A stretch of DNA of 64,000 nucleotides from Syngnathus acus (Eukaryota; Chordata; Actinopteri; Syngnathiformes; Syngnathidae). A program made the translations under genes and the position numbers. Positions 35,191 to 56,400 of the stretch are shown here, one piece after another. Within the stretch, counting starts at the first letter, position 1; every line of letters starts with the position of its first letter. Location: NCBI RefSeq assembly GCF_901709675.1, contig NC_051098.1, positions 7,381,000-7,444,999 on the forward strand, written 5' to 3'. The notes beneath the pieces are model-generated. The model searched no databases and was not told the origin of the DNA. It saw only the letters and a list, made by a program, of their open reading frames with translations.

Positions 35191-37170
35191 AACATTGTTT
35201 GGCTTAACATTTGTGTTCTCTTTCATCATTGCACAAACTATTGTACACTGTGGGGCTGCGTGGAACGCGTGGCCTTATGTGCACCTATAAATGGCCCACT
35301 GTGTAACTAATATGCTTGTGCTGTGGGTTAGGAAGTAATCTACAGGTGGCGCCACGCATATCCTTTGAATGAAGCCAATTACCACGGTAAATGTATCCCA
35401 GCCACATGATCAGCTTCTACATGTGACCTTTCTATTTAGGATGTTTTCAAGGCTTGATGTGGATTTGTCACCCACTCTCTTCACTCCGCTACGTGCAATT
35501 ACGTGGAGGTGTTTCTTGTTACCACAACGTGGATGCAGACCAGCTATTCTGGTACAATCCTCCTGGAATAGGAACCGCTTTGATCTGATGGATCTAATGT
35601 TTCTAGCGTTGTTTTTGCATCCCTGCCCAGGTGTCTCGGCAACAAAGTGATGATCATATCCCATAGCTAAATACGCTAAGGTCATAATCTAGCCTTCCGA
35701 AAGTGCTTAAACGCCACCTGGTTATATACAAGAACAATTAAAGCGTCGGCCTCATGTGGCACGAAAGGTGCATTTACACTCTTCTGTGTGATCTAATCAA
35801 TTCTATCCTCTGCAGGGTGCTAGGCGGAAGGCCTTTATTATTATTATTATTGTGACACATGTGGTGGTATTAGCTGCTTTAATTGCTTGATCTTGCTGGC
35901 GTCTCCTGCTCCGAAGCAGCCAGATTAGGCAGCCTGCTAGCTACTGGGTCCCACTTAAATTCCCCAACATTGCAATAATAAACATCACACACCCAACCTT
36001 CAACAACCAGCTTCCAATAAATTATGTTTGAATACCGTGATGAGTGTTCTTCCTGATAGCCAAATGTAGTGAAATTACTACCGGTATTTACGGGTCATAA
36101 AAATCTGGTGCACCGACACAATTCACAAGTCAAATTAAACTAAACTGTATCAAGCACAACACTTGTATCTTGTCAGAGGTCTTTTTTGTTTGTTTTGACA
36201 AACCGTGTTTTTTTTTTGTATGTGTTTATAGCTTTATTCCATAGTTCAATTGGACCTAGAGAACTGTTGCACTTGAATTAGACATTTACTGGCCACATCA
36301 TTAGGTACAGCGGTACAATAGTCTCACAATATTCAATATAGAACCATTAAAAAAATCATGATAAGTACTTAAAATATTTATTGTCTTTTGTCATTATGTG
36401 TGCATGATTACATTGTGCAGCTGTCCCTAATGGAGTGACCACCAAGTCTGTATTATGACTGCAGTAGTTTTCTTTAGAGAACATATTATTTCATTTTACT
36501 TTTTACCTTTAAAATAAGTAACCCTGTCAAGTCAGGGCGTTATTTTTATTATCAGGATCAGAAACCCATTCAAACCGTGTAAATGTTAAGCTTCAGCTTT
36601 TAATTATATCTTTCCGTTGTATTAATTGTTAAAACACCAGTAAAATAATAATAATAATGGTTGTTTAAATAATTAGTGATGCTGTAGTGTATTTTCACAA
36701 AAATAATCGTGTACCGTATTTGATATGTTGACGTTTTTCCCTGTAGAAAAACGCAAAACTACCACAAGTTTACAAAAATAATTACGCTCATCATTGAGTC
36801 ATACCCTACTTAATTAGAAGGGATAAAATGTTGGGAAAAATTTGTTTTTGGCAGTGTACAAACATCAACTTTAAACGTTTCCCCCTTAGTTGTTTTATTT
36901 TATAGCGGTGTCCAAAAACTCTGAGTACGGTCAAGACGTTTTTTTAAAAGAAAATCATAATTATCTTGTGCTGAGTTGCATATTACTTCAAATGACAAAA
37001 TGTAAAATTAATTTCAGTATTGTATAATAAATAAAACGCAATCAAACAAAATGTGAATCGAGCCTACACTAAACTATTTAGGGAGCGTTCGGATGTGTTC
37101 AATTAAATTCTACAAATGAAAAAAAAAAAAAAAAAGGTACGATCGAAATGAATGGAGCTCGTCGTCCGCG

Positions 37171-37277
37171 ATTGGTTTCAGTCGCGACAGTCCATCAGAG
37201 GAGGGCGGGTGTAGATCGAGGAAGCGTGAGAGAAAGAGAGAGGGAATAAGAGGCAAAGAGCTGTGGTGGTTTATATA
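37171..37277 (+). promoter_or_regulatory. barx2 core promoter elements
   Basis: An inverted CCAAT box (ATTGG, 37171-37175), a GC box (GGGCGG, 37203-37208) and a TATA-like TATATA (37272-37277) lie in order upstream of the barx2 ATG. If the TATA-like box is used, transcription would start near 37300, giving a 5' UTR of about 150 nt. Spacing is as expected for an RNA polymerase II promoter; function is inferred. Confidence 0.5.
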
Positions 37278-37339
37278 CAAGTGGATGAGAGTGAGCGCGT
37301 ATCTCAGTCCGCTTCATCTCCAACGAATATTACCACAAA

Positions 37340-37366
37340 ATGAGTGTAGCAATAGTCGTAGTGTAG
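37340..37366 (+). promoter_or_regulatory. short uORF in barx2 5' leader
   Basis: ATG to TAG, 8 codons, in a different frame position from the main ORF and ending 81 nt before the barx2 ATG. It lies downstream of the predicted TATA box, so it should be in the mRNA. Short uORFs commonly dampen translation; here that is inference. Confidence 0.4.
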
Positions 37367-37447
37367 CGAAGTGGTGTGACCTCTCCTCCTCCTCGCCTAA
37401 AAAGTCTTCTTGCAGTTATTTCGACCCTTTTCACTCAGGGAGCCAGC

Positions 37448-46118
<8,671 letters not shown>

Positions 46119-46328
46119 GCAACACGAACACAACCAAAGACTCATACCCGCCTCAAAGCCTGCAAACAAATTGTGCCTCAGGGTCACTGTAGACAAAGGT
46201 GTTGTGCTGTCAGAGGAGCTACACAAATGTCCGGGAGTGAAAATACATTCATTAAATATAAACAACACTTTTTCCCCTTCATGATAAAAAAGAACACGTT
46301 TTATTCCTTTGTATTTGACCTAATTCCG

Positions 46329-46400
46329 TTTAGTCTTTATTCATACGGCGCATTTCACAACAGCTGCCGCTGTAACAAAGCGCTTTACGTATAACACAAT
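46329..46400 (-). mobile_element. short dispersed repeat fragment in barx2 3' UTR
   Basis: ATACGGCGCATTTCACAACA followed by AAAGCGCTTTACGTAT resembles the end of fish SINE/LINE copies (TATAGCGCCTTTCACA...GCGCTTTACA), recalled from general knowledge. Short, so tentative. Confidence 0.4.
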
Positions 46401-47655
46401 GATATAACCACAAAGACAGTGAAAACAGTAAATTAAAACTCAAATATGGTGGTGATCCTTCAATTGATGGAGCGTGGGAGTAAAAACAAAAGTGTATATA
46501 ATGTATTCTTGCTGAGTGTAAATCCCTATTTGCAGTTCATGTACTTAGTGGAAGAATTCTGTCGACGGCTGAACAGATTGAAATATTAACCTAAAATGTA
46601 GCAACTGCAGCACAACATGAGTTATGCATTTGTCTGATTTATTGTGCTCCTTTGAGACAGCTTCTGCCCAGTCTAAATTGACCTTTAGGCTCGGAAGGTG
46701 AAGTCGATGTAAAAGTACATCTGTTTCTTTTCTCAATTGCAATTGTACAAAGTAATTCATGGTACTATCCCAAATAGGCCTTAACTAGTCCCAAGTGATA
46801 TCTATGACAGAATGAATTGATTTATGTCGCCAAGCTGCCTCATGTGATACATGTGCCAAAATGTTAGGATCTGCCTTACTGTGCTGTAACTAAACTATGT
46901 AGCATTATTTCTCAGCAAAAAAAAAAAAAATCAGAACTGCTCCAGTGCCTTGTTGGTTTCAGAGGGAAGCAAATATATTTTAGTTACTTTCAAACGTGTC
47001 ATTTGAGTTCTTCTTGGAAGATTTACAGTACATATTTGTTAAACATTATACCTGCAAATACTGTAGAAATGTGTAAATTATAAGATATATGGTCCTTTTT
47101 ATATCTATATATACAACAGTATTTTTAACTGCTGTTTGAAATTTGGATTATTAAAATAGTTTCTATGTCTAGTGTTGCAGCCGCCCGGGATCTTTTGCTT
47201 CTCTTGCGGTGTCACGATGGCTCCTCTTTCTGCCTCAAAAGCCATTAGGAACTTTTAAGCTGTCAGAGATTCTCCAAAGAAATAAATCACAGCCTCTTTG
47301 CCAAAGATTCATTGCAACATTTAAAGTGTCAGACGTTTTCAGCCTGCAGGCTTTTGCTATCTTGAACTGTCTGCAACTGACTATGCTTCAAATGTTTTTG
47401 CTGCCTTGCAAGCATTTTTGTAGCTTGATCATGAATCCAACACGTCTTTTGAATTGTTTCATATGAAAAATGCAGTATTTTTCTGATGTAAATAATACTG
47501 ATTTGCTGAGCTCAGTTTTACTTCTTTCAGGTTTGTGTGTTTATAGATTTAAATACACGTATTGGAAACCAATGAAAGTTTCTTTACTATTATTGTGGCT
47601 GCTTTGAGTTTTCATAGATTGAGTTCTGTTTTTACATTTAAACCTCATGAATACT

Positions 47656-47661
47656 ATTAAA
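47656..47661 (+). terminator. possible barx2 poly(A) signal (ATTAAA)
   Basis: ATTAAA is the commonest variant signal. It is followed by TTCATTGTTTGTATC and TTTTTGTTTGG, a fitting GT-rich element. About 1.54 kb after the stop codon. Confidence 0.35.
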
Positions 47662-47744
47662 GCAACACCAGGGATTCATTGTTTGTATCAAATTTTTGTT
47701 TGGCTGAATGCTTTATGACTGTGTTTTACGCGGTTGTTGAGGTT

Positions 47745-48070
47745 ATTATGGTAAAAATGTGGACCCAAGTGCAGGAAAGAAAGATATGGGGTATTTATTT
47801 CCGCAAGCAAAAATAGCTGGGGTAAACAAGGCATGTGGATAAAGAAAAAAATAATAAAAATCCAAAAACCTTGACACAAACTAGCAAACCAAAACTGGCA
47901 ATGGAATCACAAATGGGAACATGGCAAGTCTTCTAACATAAGCAAGAGCAATGAGACAACATAGACTGAATGAAACCAGTGAGCTAAATACAAACAAACT
48001 GACGAAACAAGGAAAACCTGCGTAAGATACTGGGCTGACAAGAACAGGAGGATGCAAAAACCAAAACAGA
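47745..48070. mobile_element. possible unclassified dispersed repeat
   Basis: TGTGGACCCAAGTGCAGGAA and the A-rich sequence after it resemble a common fish interspersed repeat whose class I cannot name. It accounts for the hydrophobic minus-strand open frame at 47881-48258. Confidence 0.35.
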
Positions 48071-49799
48071 CTGCATATAATTGAACTTGGGACAAACATG
48101 ATGAAACTAAAAACTATCAAAACCATCATCTTTGGTACAACAGACAGAATGGCCTGTAGTGCACCTATGGGCTCCACTCTGACCCCATGCAAAGCAAAGA
48201 ATGCTAAGTGTAATTTTAGTGCGAAACACCGGACATGGATGATTTCTAAAGCAAACAATGAGGGTTGGTACTGAGTGATGTGTGCTGCACTTTAACGCCT
48301 TGTGTAAACACTCTCAACGTGCGTCCTATACCTGTGCATTTCAACAATGGAGGCACTTACACAAATCGGAAGTATGATTCAACATTTCACCGTAAATCCT
48401 TTGAGCACCTAATGAAATCACACTCAAGGTGGTGGTGGGGGGGTAACAAAAACTTGAGTCGTCTCATGCTGCCATATTAGCCAGCAGATATTCTTGGGAT
48501 ATTTCCCCAGCCACGTCTCCACAAGGCACCCACCAAAGCCTCTTGGGTTTAAGCAAACAGACAAGAACTGCATTTGGGTATCTCGTGTGTTCATGTTTTT
48601 TGCATTCTTTCATTTGGAACCGGGCCATGACTGATTCTGTTTCACAAACAAAAGCAAATTCAAAAACAACTTGTTTATTTCACCTATTGTAGCCAAGCTG
48701 ACTCAAAGTTTGCTGCAAAATGTTCATTTCAAGACAGCGTTACAGTAATACAATAAATTAAGTTACCTGGATTTTGTCAAAGAGTGATGGGGCATTCTCT
48801 TTGCAAGCATGTTTTTTAAATACTTCCTCTACCAAGATCTGTGACAACTGCAGGCGACAACTGCAAACATTTCCGTCTCACATTTCCTTAAATGGCAAAG
48901 GTCTGCGCTGGCAAGGTTTCAAGGTTGTGCACTTTGCAGGTCTCTGCAGGAGGCCCTCCTGGCTAATTGTTGTACAGGGAGGTAAGAACAACTTCCTGAA
49001 AGAGCCCTGCAGTGTCACACTGGCGGCCTAATTGGAGAACCTCTTATTTTGTCAGTGGTCCAAGTTCACCCGCAGGTCACCGGAGTGGAGTGGTGTCAAG
49101 CCAGGGCCTCGACCCTCCCCAATACCGACCCACCCACTAAGACATCCATCGCACACCTTCACCTGTCAACTTAGTTCAGGCAATTAGTCCTGATTTGACA
49201 CACTAAGTGGGCGTAGCACGCTTGTTCTTGACAGAGGAAGTTGTTTCTAAATGTTGACACTGGAAGTAACAGCAGGGCTTAACTACGTAAATACAGGTGG
49301 GTAGTTTCTATGGCGTGCACAAAATGGCCCATTGTCTTTCTTTTTGACAATGTAGCAGTCATCAGGCATGGGCACTGCTTCGTCTCATGTTATGCATGTA
49401 CAGGACTTGTGAGTGGTGATGTTGGCTGTTACATGTTGAGCATTCTCTCTTCACTAGTTTGGAATCATTTGTGGCTATGATAACTTCATCCAAATTAACT
49501 GTTTGGATGGGGTGAATGAGGTGATAAATCTACTCAAATTATATCGCACTTGTCCTTTGGGTTAAATAGAGATCATTTTGTTCTGCCGGTTGTCACAGCA
49601 ATACAGCAATTATACTCTCCTCTTTTACATTCCAGCTGTCTATAGCTGACGGAAAGAAATGTGACCCCAAAATTACTTTTTGTATCATATTGCTTTTCAG
49701 TTTCACTCATGTTGCATGCCACTTGCACTGCAGTGGTTTGAAACAAAGACTAAATATCTTCTGCTCATTAAGACTTGTATGTTCTTGGTGTGCTTTTTC
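48071..49799. other. non-coding, nothing recognised
   Basis: No gene or clear repeat. Confidence 0.5.
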
Positions 49800-50015
49800 T
49801 TTAGGTACTCTGGCTTCCTCCCACATTCCAAAAACATAAATGTGAAAATAGTCCAAATTGTGTGAATGGGAGTGTGTTTGTTTACACATTGCGATTGGCT
49901 GGTGACCAGTCTTGTCAGTCCTTGGTGTACCCTGCGTTTCTCCCAAAATCAGATGTGATAGGCTTCAGGCTCATCCGTGCTCATGTCATTAGGACAGGTG
50001 CTGAAGAAAAAGGAT
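49800..50015 (+). mobile_element. degraded SINE (27.3-kb family)
   Basis: CTGGCTTCCTCCCACATTCC, GCGATTGGCTGGTGACCAGT, TGTACCCTGCGTTTCTCCC and GATAGGCTTCAGG follow the family in sense orientation. The tRNA head is missing. Confidence 0.7.
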
Positions 50016-50019
50016 GGGC

Positions 50020-51525
50020 GGATATTATGATACCAAGCCCCTGGATTTCATTCCAGAGGGCTTCACTTGCATTGTCAGTAGTCACGATTCAGAGGAGCAT
50101 GTCTTTCAACTATTTTCCATTTCTTTTGAACTTCTGGTTTCCAAGCCTGTGCCCTTGATGAGTGACATGTCACCTTTGCCATGGTTAAAAGTGGATGAAG
50201 TTTTGGGCTATAGCGGGAAATAATATTGCGATGTCTGGCAGTATCAATATTTTGGCTATCTAGCAATATTTTTTAAATAATTTTAAATTATTGTTAAGCA
50301 AACTTTGTTATTCATTTTTTTATCATTTCAGCACTCACAGTTTGAGGTATTTTAAAGAGACATGACTCATTCTTCTTGACTCTTAAAAAGATTAAGTAGC
50401 TAAACCACTCTTTCAGCATTTGGGTCTTGACCCTGCAGCAAAACTGAAGTTGTCTCATATGTCATTTGGAAGGTGTGGCAAAGATTTTCTAAATGGTTTG
50501 ACTTTTTTCTGTTTTTTTAGATTCAAGATCTACCCTGAACATATCACTCTCGATTCAGCAGAATAAACGAAGGCTGTTAAGGTATTAAAGCACAATTACA
50601 ATCTGACACAAGCTATTTAAATAGTAGAATAAATGGAGCTTCAGATCAATAAAAAGTCTGAAGATAATTTTACAGATAGCATATAGATTGAGCTTCTCTA
50701 AAGCTAAGTCAAACATTTAAAAAAAAAAAAATTCACTAATGAAAAATTTAAGCTGCCAATCCCTGCCTTACAGACAAGCAATAGCAACTGACTACAAACA
50801 AGCAAGCATTTACTTTGTGTGACTGTGCCTCTGAAATTATTGCATTTCCTTTAAATTCAAATATGTCAAGCATGTTCCACTTATAGCGAGGCAGGAAGTG
50901 TCATTGTTAACATGTCTCATTGGGATTATTGCCTTAATTGCCAACCAGCTGGGCCTCAAGCAGACACAAGACTGTGCCTTGTAAGTATATCACTATTGGA
51001 TGCCGAGGGCCATGACATGAACTATTGCTTTTTGACAAGCTGACACGAGAACAGACTCTGCATTATATGAATCAATCACACGTATAAAAAATGACTCAGT
51101 CCCTTGAGGGAAGTGACAGTGTGATCAGAGAAGCAATAACACATTCAACAAAAGCTTTGATAAAGTTTTGATGGAAGACTGTAGGATTGCCATGAGGTGG
51201 CTTTCGTGAAATTTGTGCAAGCTGGCCACATCAGGCAAATATATTGTGTTCCACTCTGGTCTTGGAGGTGGCAGTAAAATTGTTTAAAATGAGAGCCAGC
51301 GGCCGCACACAGGGGCACAGTTCTGCTGCTGGATTTAGTCTGTTAATGACTTACTGTAATACAACCAGAGTGCCACACCAAATAGTGGGATTTTTTATTT
51401 TATTCACGTTTTGTAGTGCTCGTCAAGCTGCACCTTCATCTAGACTTGCACTGAAATCTTTAGCTTTCATCTAAAGTTAAGGAACAAACAAGCAGCAAGT
51501 GAGACAATTTAGTAATATGAATATG
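50020..51525. other. non-coding, nothing recognised
   Basis: No supported gene or repeat. Confidence 0.5.
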
Positions 51526-51527
51526 CA

Positions 51528-51740
51528 GCAGCATGCTGGTTAAGTGGATAGCACGTCAAAGCTTCAGTTCTGATTTCCGATTTTGAATCTTGGCTCCAGC
51601 CTTCCTGGGGTTTGCATATTCTCCCTGCGCTCGGTAGCTTTTCTTCTGCATTCCAAAAAAAAAAAAAAGTCGAGGCAAATCCAAATGCTTGTCCTCTGAT
51701 TGACTCATGGTGACCAGAATAATATTTAGGTATAAACGCA
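51528..51740 (+). mobile_element. degraded SINE (27.3-kb family), head half
   Basis: GCTGGTTAAGTGGATAGCAC (box A region), GATTTTGAATC (box B), GGGTTTGCATATTCTCCCTG and GCATTCC plus poly-A match the head and middle of the family. The tail is lost. Confidence 0.65.
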
Positions 51741-52176
51741 TACCTTTTGTGATTAAATTACTTTTCAGTGTGTCCCCGCTGATGTACTGCAGGGATGTTC
51801 TGCTTAATGTATTTAGAAGCTCATAGTAGAACTGCCCGCCTCTGTGTCTGATAAAGATGACACTGCTCCCACCTCCAGGCCCTCCTGCTTGTAAACCAAT
51901 CAGTGGGTGTATGTGTATATACAGAACATAAGAATGACTGTGTCTTTATGTTTGTTTTTGCTGCGGGGTTTGCGAAGGAAGTCAATGATTGCTGGTTCAG
52001 CGATGTATAGTAGCCACCTTTTGAGGAGATGGTGGTAATAAACCTGTCAATTTTATGCTGGTGACATACATGCAAAAGAAATATCACAGTTAACTCATCT
52101 GTCATGAAAAGAGTCATTCTGTTTTACCTCTTATACAATTTACACTTCTTTTTTTTTTTTACTATACTGAGTAAAA

Positions 52177-52282
52177 ATGGTGCTGAATTTCATTATTTTA
52201 ATTTTGTTATGTCGTTGCACGAAATAAGATAATCTAGATCCAGATACATTTTAAAGGTAGATTACTTCTCTATTTAAAATTG
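52177..52282 (+). mobile_element. MITE-like element, partial copy
   Basis: GTTGCACGAAATAAGATAAT, CTAGATCCAGATACATTTTA and surrounding bases match the reverse complement of the element at 52772-52923, so it is a partial copy of that family in opposite orientation. Confidence 0.65.
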
Positions 52283-52771
52283 TTTTTGGATACAGGTTTT
52301 ATCTTGTGCTAGGAAATTCAACATACTGATGTTATTTCATGTATTTTATACTTCAACTCAAAAAGTGCTTGTTTGATCTGATTGGCCCTTAATGCATGGG
52401 ATGTAAAAATGTCATGTTGAGCCGTCAGAGAGGAGACTACCATCAGTAGCTCGCTACGAATATGATCCGACTCTATAGTCACGCACAGTACAGTAGCGGT
52501 AGTCGACGTCAATACAAAATACTGCAAAGGGGGCCAGCTGTTTGTCTTTTCCTGCTGTGTCTGACATTTTCATGTGGGACCTCATTCATCACTTTGAATG
52601 TAAAACTTTATGGTCAATGCTTAAATCTGCTGTAAGCCTTTTGCTGACAACACATTGTACGAGATCATTGCTGAACTCTCTTTGACTCTCAAAGGTCGGA
52701 AATTCACACTGTGTTCACACAAAATAGACCATTTGATAATTTTAGTGTTAATCTTCACTGAAAAATGGTGT

Positions 52772-52923
52772 GTTGAATTTACTCGGTTTTATTTTGTCAA
52801 GTGGGGGCAAACGTGATCTGAAATAAAAAATTAAGTAGATGTAGTCACCTTAAAAATGTATTTGGATCCAGATGATTGTATTTCGTGCAACCACTTGACG
52901 AAATAAAATTGAGGAAATTTAAC
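52772..52923 (-). mobile_element. MITE-like element with 33-nt inverted repeat ends
   Basis: The left arm GTTGAATTTACTCGGTTTTA... (52772-52804) and the right arm (52891-52923, CCACTTGACGAAATAAAATT...) are inverted repeats matching at 28 of 33 positions, with about 86 nt between. No coding capacity. Family not named. Confidence 0.7.
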
Positions 52924-53379
52924 AGAATTTGTTTTGTCTTCATGTAGCACTGAGATACACAATTTGGTCTTTTTATTTATGATTTTAAATATTTGACGGG
53001 TTTGGCTATATAATGCACACCAGGAATGGATTTTTCAAGCAGTAGACATGTCAAAGTGACAAGTGGGTTTGGTTGGAGAGGGCTCGGGTCGGAGTGCATA
53101 ATGCCAGCTGTGTAATGTGGGATCAAGCAAGTGGCCGAATGACTGAGCAATTGCGTATTTGTTGAAAGCTTGTTTCATAGGTCGTGTTCAAATGAACTAA
53201 ATCAAGTGAACCAAGGAAACATTTGTGATTTGTGTGCGTGTGCATGTTTTTCTTTTTTCTCTTGACTTTCGTCGACGGAAAATCATATTGCAGTCACATT
53301 TTTGACACAAACTTTGCGCTAAGATGATTTCCTGTGCTGACAGAAAGGACTTCCCTTGTTGCCATCACTTGCATCTTTT

Positions 53380-53381
<2 letters not shown>

Positions 53382-53418
<37 letters not shown>

Positions 53419-53431
53419 TGTGTGTGTGTAT
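53382..53431 (+). repeat. (GT)n microsatellite
   Basis: About 50 nt of GT with one CG-containing interruption. Confidence 0.95.
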
Positions 53432-56400
53432 AAAGGCTTAACGTCACTTAAAGTGTGATGGCTTGAGCCAGCGGGCAGGTAATGATCTCAGTCGTGCTAT
53501 TTTTTCCTTCTTCAAATATTTCCACTGTGGAAGAAAAAATATGTCTTATTTGGTGATTGGCACACTCAGATGTGCTTTTATTTTCTCAACATGTTTAGTT
53601 AGTTCTCCTGTGTCAACTGCACTGACAGCAGAACATGTCAAGGATGCTGTGAAGGGTCTGCAATTTAAATACTGTATTTTTTGTGTTTGACTCCTGTCAG
53701 GGTGCAGTCAGGGGTCAGGAAGCTGTGCCTATTTTGCGAGCCATATTTTTATGAATGAAAAAAAGTAAAAGAAGAAAATATATATTCTTCTGCAACACTA
53801 TCATAAAAAAACACGTGTTTTCCGACATGTACTAAATAAAGCAACTGTTAATGACCAATCCAGTTCAAGACAGGATGAGTCAATGCTGAGTTATTCAGAG
53901 TTACCACTTGTTACATATGAATTTCATTCATAATAACTGTAAACTATGCAAGTCACATCTGATGCAACCATCATTGTTTTGCAGAATTATTAAGATTACC
54001 CATGCTTGTGGTATTCTAATAGGGGCAATTAAAAATAACCATGCAGAAAGTTCATTATGTATGTTCAGAGTCAGAGGACACTGCAGAAATAGTAATAAAT
54101 ATATACTGATGATAATGATTGCAATGTTAAAATAAATGCTCACTGCCACAGAATACTGCTTATATGTGTATTTTAGTCAGAAATATTCTTAAAAATAAAA
54201 ATAAACACCATGCCTGGAGTATTTTCTCTCAACCTTTTAAATGAAAATAGACACCATGAATTCTGCAGCAAAGCTGAACAAATACAATACAAATATAATA
54301 TAATCTATATGCAGCATTAATCATGTTTACAAAGTAACTAACAAACTTCCCAACAAATATTTACTGATAAAAATACGTTATACTAATACGTATATATAAA
54401 TGTTTACATTCCCTCATCTTTCTGTCTTGCCCTTCCACTCTTTTTTTTTTTTTTTTCTTCTGCTGCAAACAAAACCGTCTTTTTACTTGAAGACGCGCTT
54501 GAGTGAGTCAGTCACTCTTAACTTGCTGTCATGGGCCATCAAAATGATCGCTTCCATGCACAAATGAGACCTGCAAGGCCTGCCAAAGGTTCATCCCCTT
54601 CTCTACCTGTTGTGACGCTGGTTGCTATAAACATTTGAGCAATTTGAAATGAGTATGCAATACTGTAATGTTTCTTTCAAGATGTTATCTGCACTCTGCT
54701 GGCTCTGTGCCATGCACTAGAGGCTGTGTGCACAGGTTGAAACGCATTCATGTAGTCACTCACAAGCTCACATTCATGAGCTCTTAGTGTGTGTGTATGT
54801 GGACGCGCGCGTCTGTGTGTGTTTGACTGTGAATGAGGAGGGGATGTAACAAGGATGAGAAGGTGGGATGTTCTGGGCCCTGACATGACGAGCTCTATTT
54901 GCCCCGAGCACTGCACGCGCAAACAACATTGCAAGCTGGTGAAGCAAAAGGAAAAGGCTCTGAGCCATGGCTGGAATATAGATAATTTCATAAGCACTTA
55001 AAGCCGATGAAATACAGGGCAAGGCAGATGGACGAGACATATAATGGCACATTTACGCTTCAGAATGTGTGTATGCGTATGTGTTAACTGACAGAAAGAC
55101 ATTCTGTCACAGTGTCAACAGCTGGCAAATGGAAGGGGCGAGTGAAAGACATTCATTCTTTGACAACATACTGTATATCACTCTGTGTAACAACCCTACT
55201 ATTAAGGCTGTTTTACCTATTCTAGACTGAATGCCTTCTCATTAAACTGCTTCACACTTTCACAGACAGTAGGGAAATCGAGAAATTATTGTTTTTTTAT
55301 TGACAATTAATGCATTAACAATGTGACATGTAGGTAGATAAGACGTGGTCAATTTAAGTCCATACAGTCAGGTTGAGCACCATAGGAAATGATGGAAATT
55401 CTTATGACAAGCGGCGCATTTGTGCAATTTAATTTTTCAAGTGTAAAAGTAAGTTAGCTATAACTTAGCAAGCAAGTGACAATTCATATAGTAAAGCTGG
55501 AGCAAGGAAGTGGTCTCATGTATCATGTCCCTTTTCTCAACATACATTGCACAAGTAGCACCTTCTGTTTTAAAAATAAAAAAAGCTACTAATCAAATTA
55601 AAAGCATAACAATCCTTACCGAACAGCTCGCATTTCTCAAGAGACTGTAAATTCCTCTTACCTGTAAAAAAATAAATGTATCGTGTATGCATATTAAAGT
55701 AATTTAAGAAGACTTTTGGTTAATTTGTTGTTATTTAGTATCTACTTTGAAAGTGCTGTGCTTCAGACTGAATGCGAGTAACTGACTCACTGTTTATCCA
55801 TCCTCGATTCCATGACTCAAACTTGTCTCAGAACAGTACAAGCACCTTCTGGATATAACCACCTGTTTACAGATTTATTGCTTAAAAATTGTCCCTTGTG
55901 GTTTTCCTTTGTGCAAGCGTTCACACACGGACAGAAATGATCAAGGTAGAAGGCAGTCTGCAAGTGCCCACTTCACAGATCTCTAATCTCCCTGGCCAAT
56001 TTATCATCCACCCGTGGAGGTCTGTTTACGTAGTTTACAGTTCCTTGTTGTAAACGTACTTTGCATGCCTCAACCAGCCGCACGGCTCAAGCAAATTAGT
56101 CTGTTCTTAAGCCATGTCAATGAAAATCGCGTTCCACTCACGCGTAGCATTTAAAGGAAATGGGAGTTGTTAATTGGTGGCGCCACAAGTCGGCTGTGTT
56201 CACACCCACAACGGTGTAAAAATTTGTTTTTAATACACCACGCTGCACCTGCTTGCATAGGTTTGTGGAAAAAAATACCAACAATTTGGCTAGATTTGCA
56301 CGTCGCTTCACGCCAGACAAATGGAACACTAAATGTTATCGTTTTGAAGATTTATTTATGTGGAAATGGTGGAAGAAAACTTGCAAAATTTCACCGATTT

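Larger units (their letters stand above)
34785..37447. other. rbm7-barx2 intergenic region and UTRs
   Basis: No coding potential. It should hold the rbm7 3' UTR (first several hundred bases) and the barx2 promoter and 5' UTR (from about 37.15 kb). Visible items are a CAGGTGGCGCCAC site near 35344, a (TTA)n run near 35840, and AT-rich sequence with no recognisable transposon. Confidence 0.6.
46119..47680 (+). other. barx2: probable barx2 3' UTR
   Basis: No open frame of note follows the stop. The stretch ends with ATTAAA at 47656-47661 and a GT-rich sequence 20-40 nt later, a plausible cleavage site, and a repeat begins soon after. It holds a repeat fragment at 46329-46400. The end point is a guess; a shorter UTR is possible. 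Confidence 0.4.

Noticed and set aside
47881-48258. 125-codon hydrophobic minus-strand frame resembling a membrane protein
   Set aside because: Hydrophobicity follows from A-rich sequence read on the other strand; the region looks like a dispersed repeat and shows no splice or promoter support.
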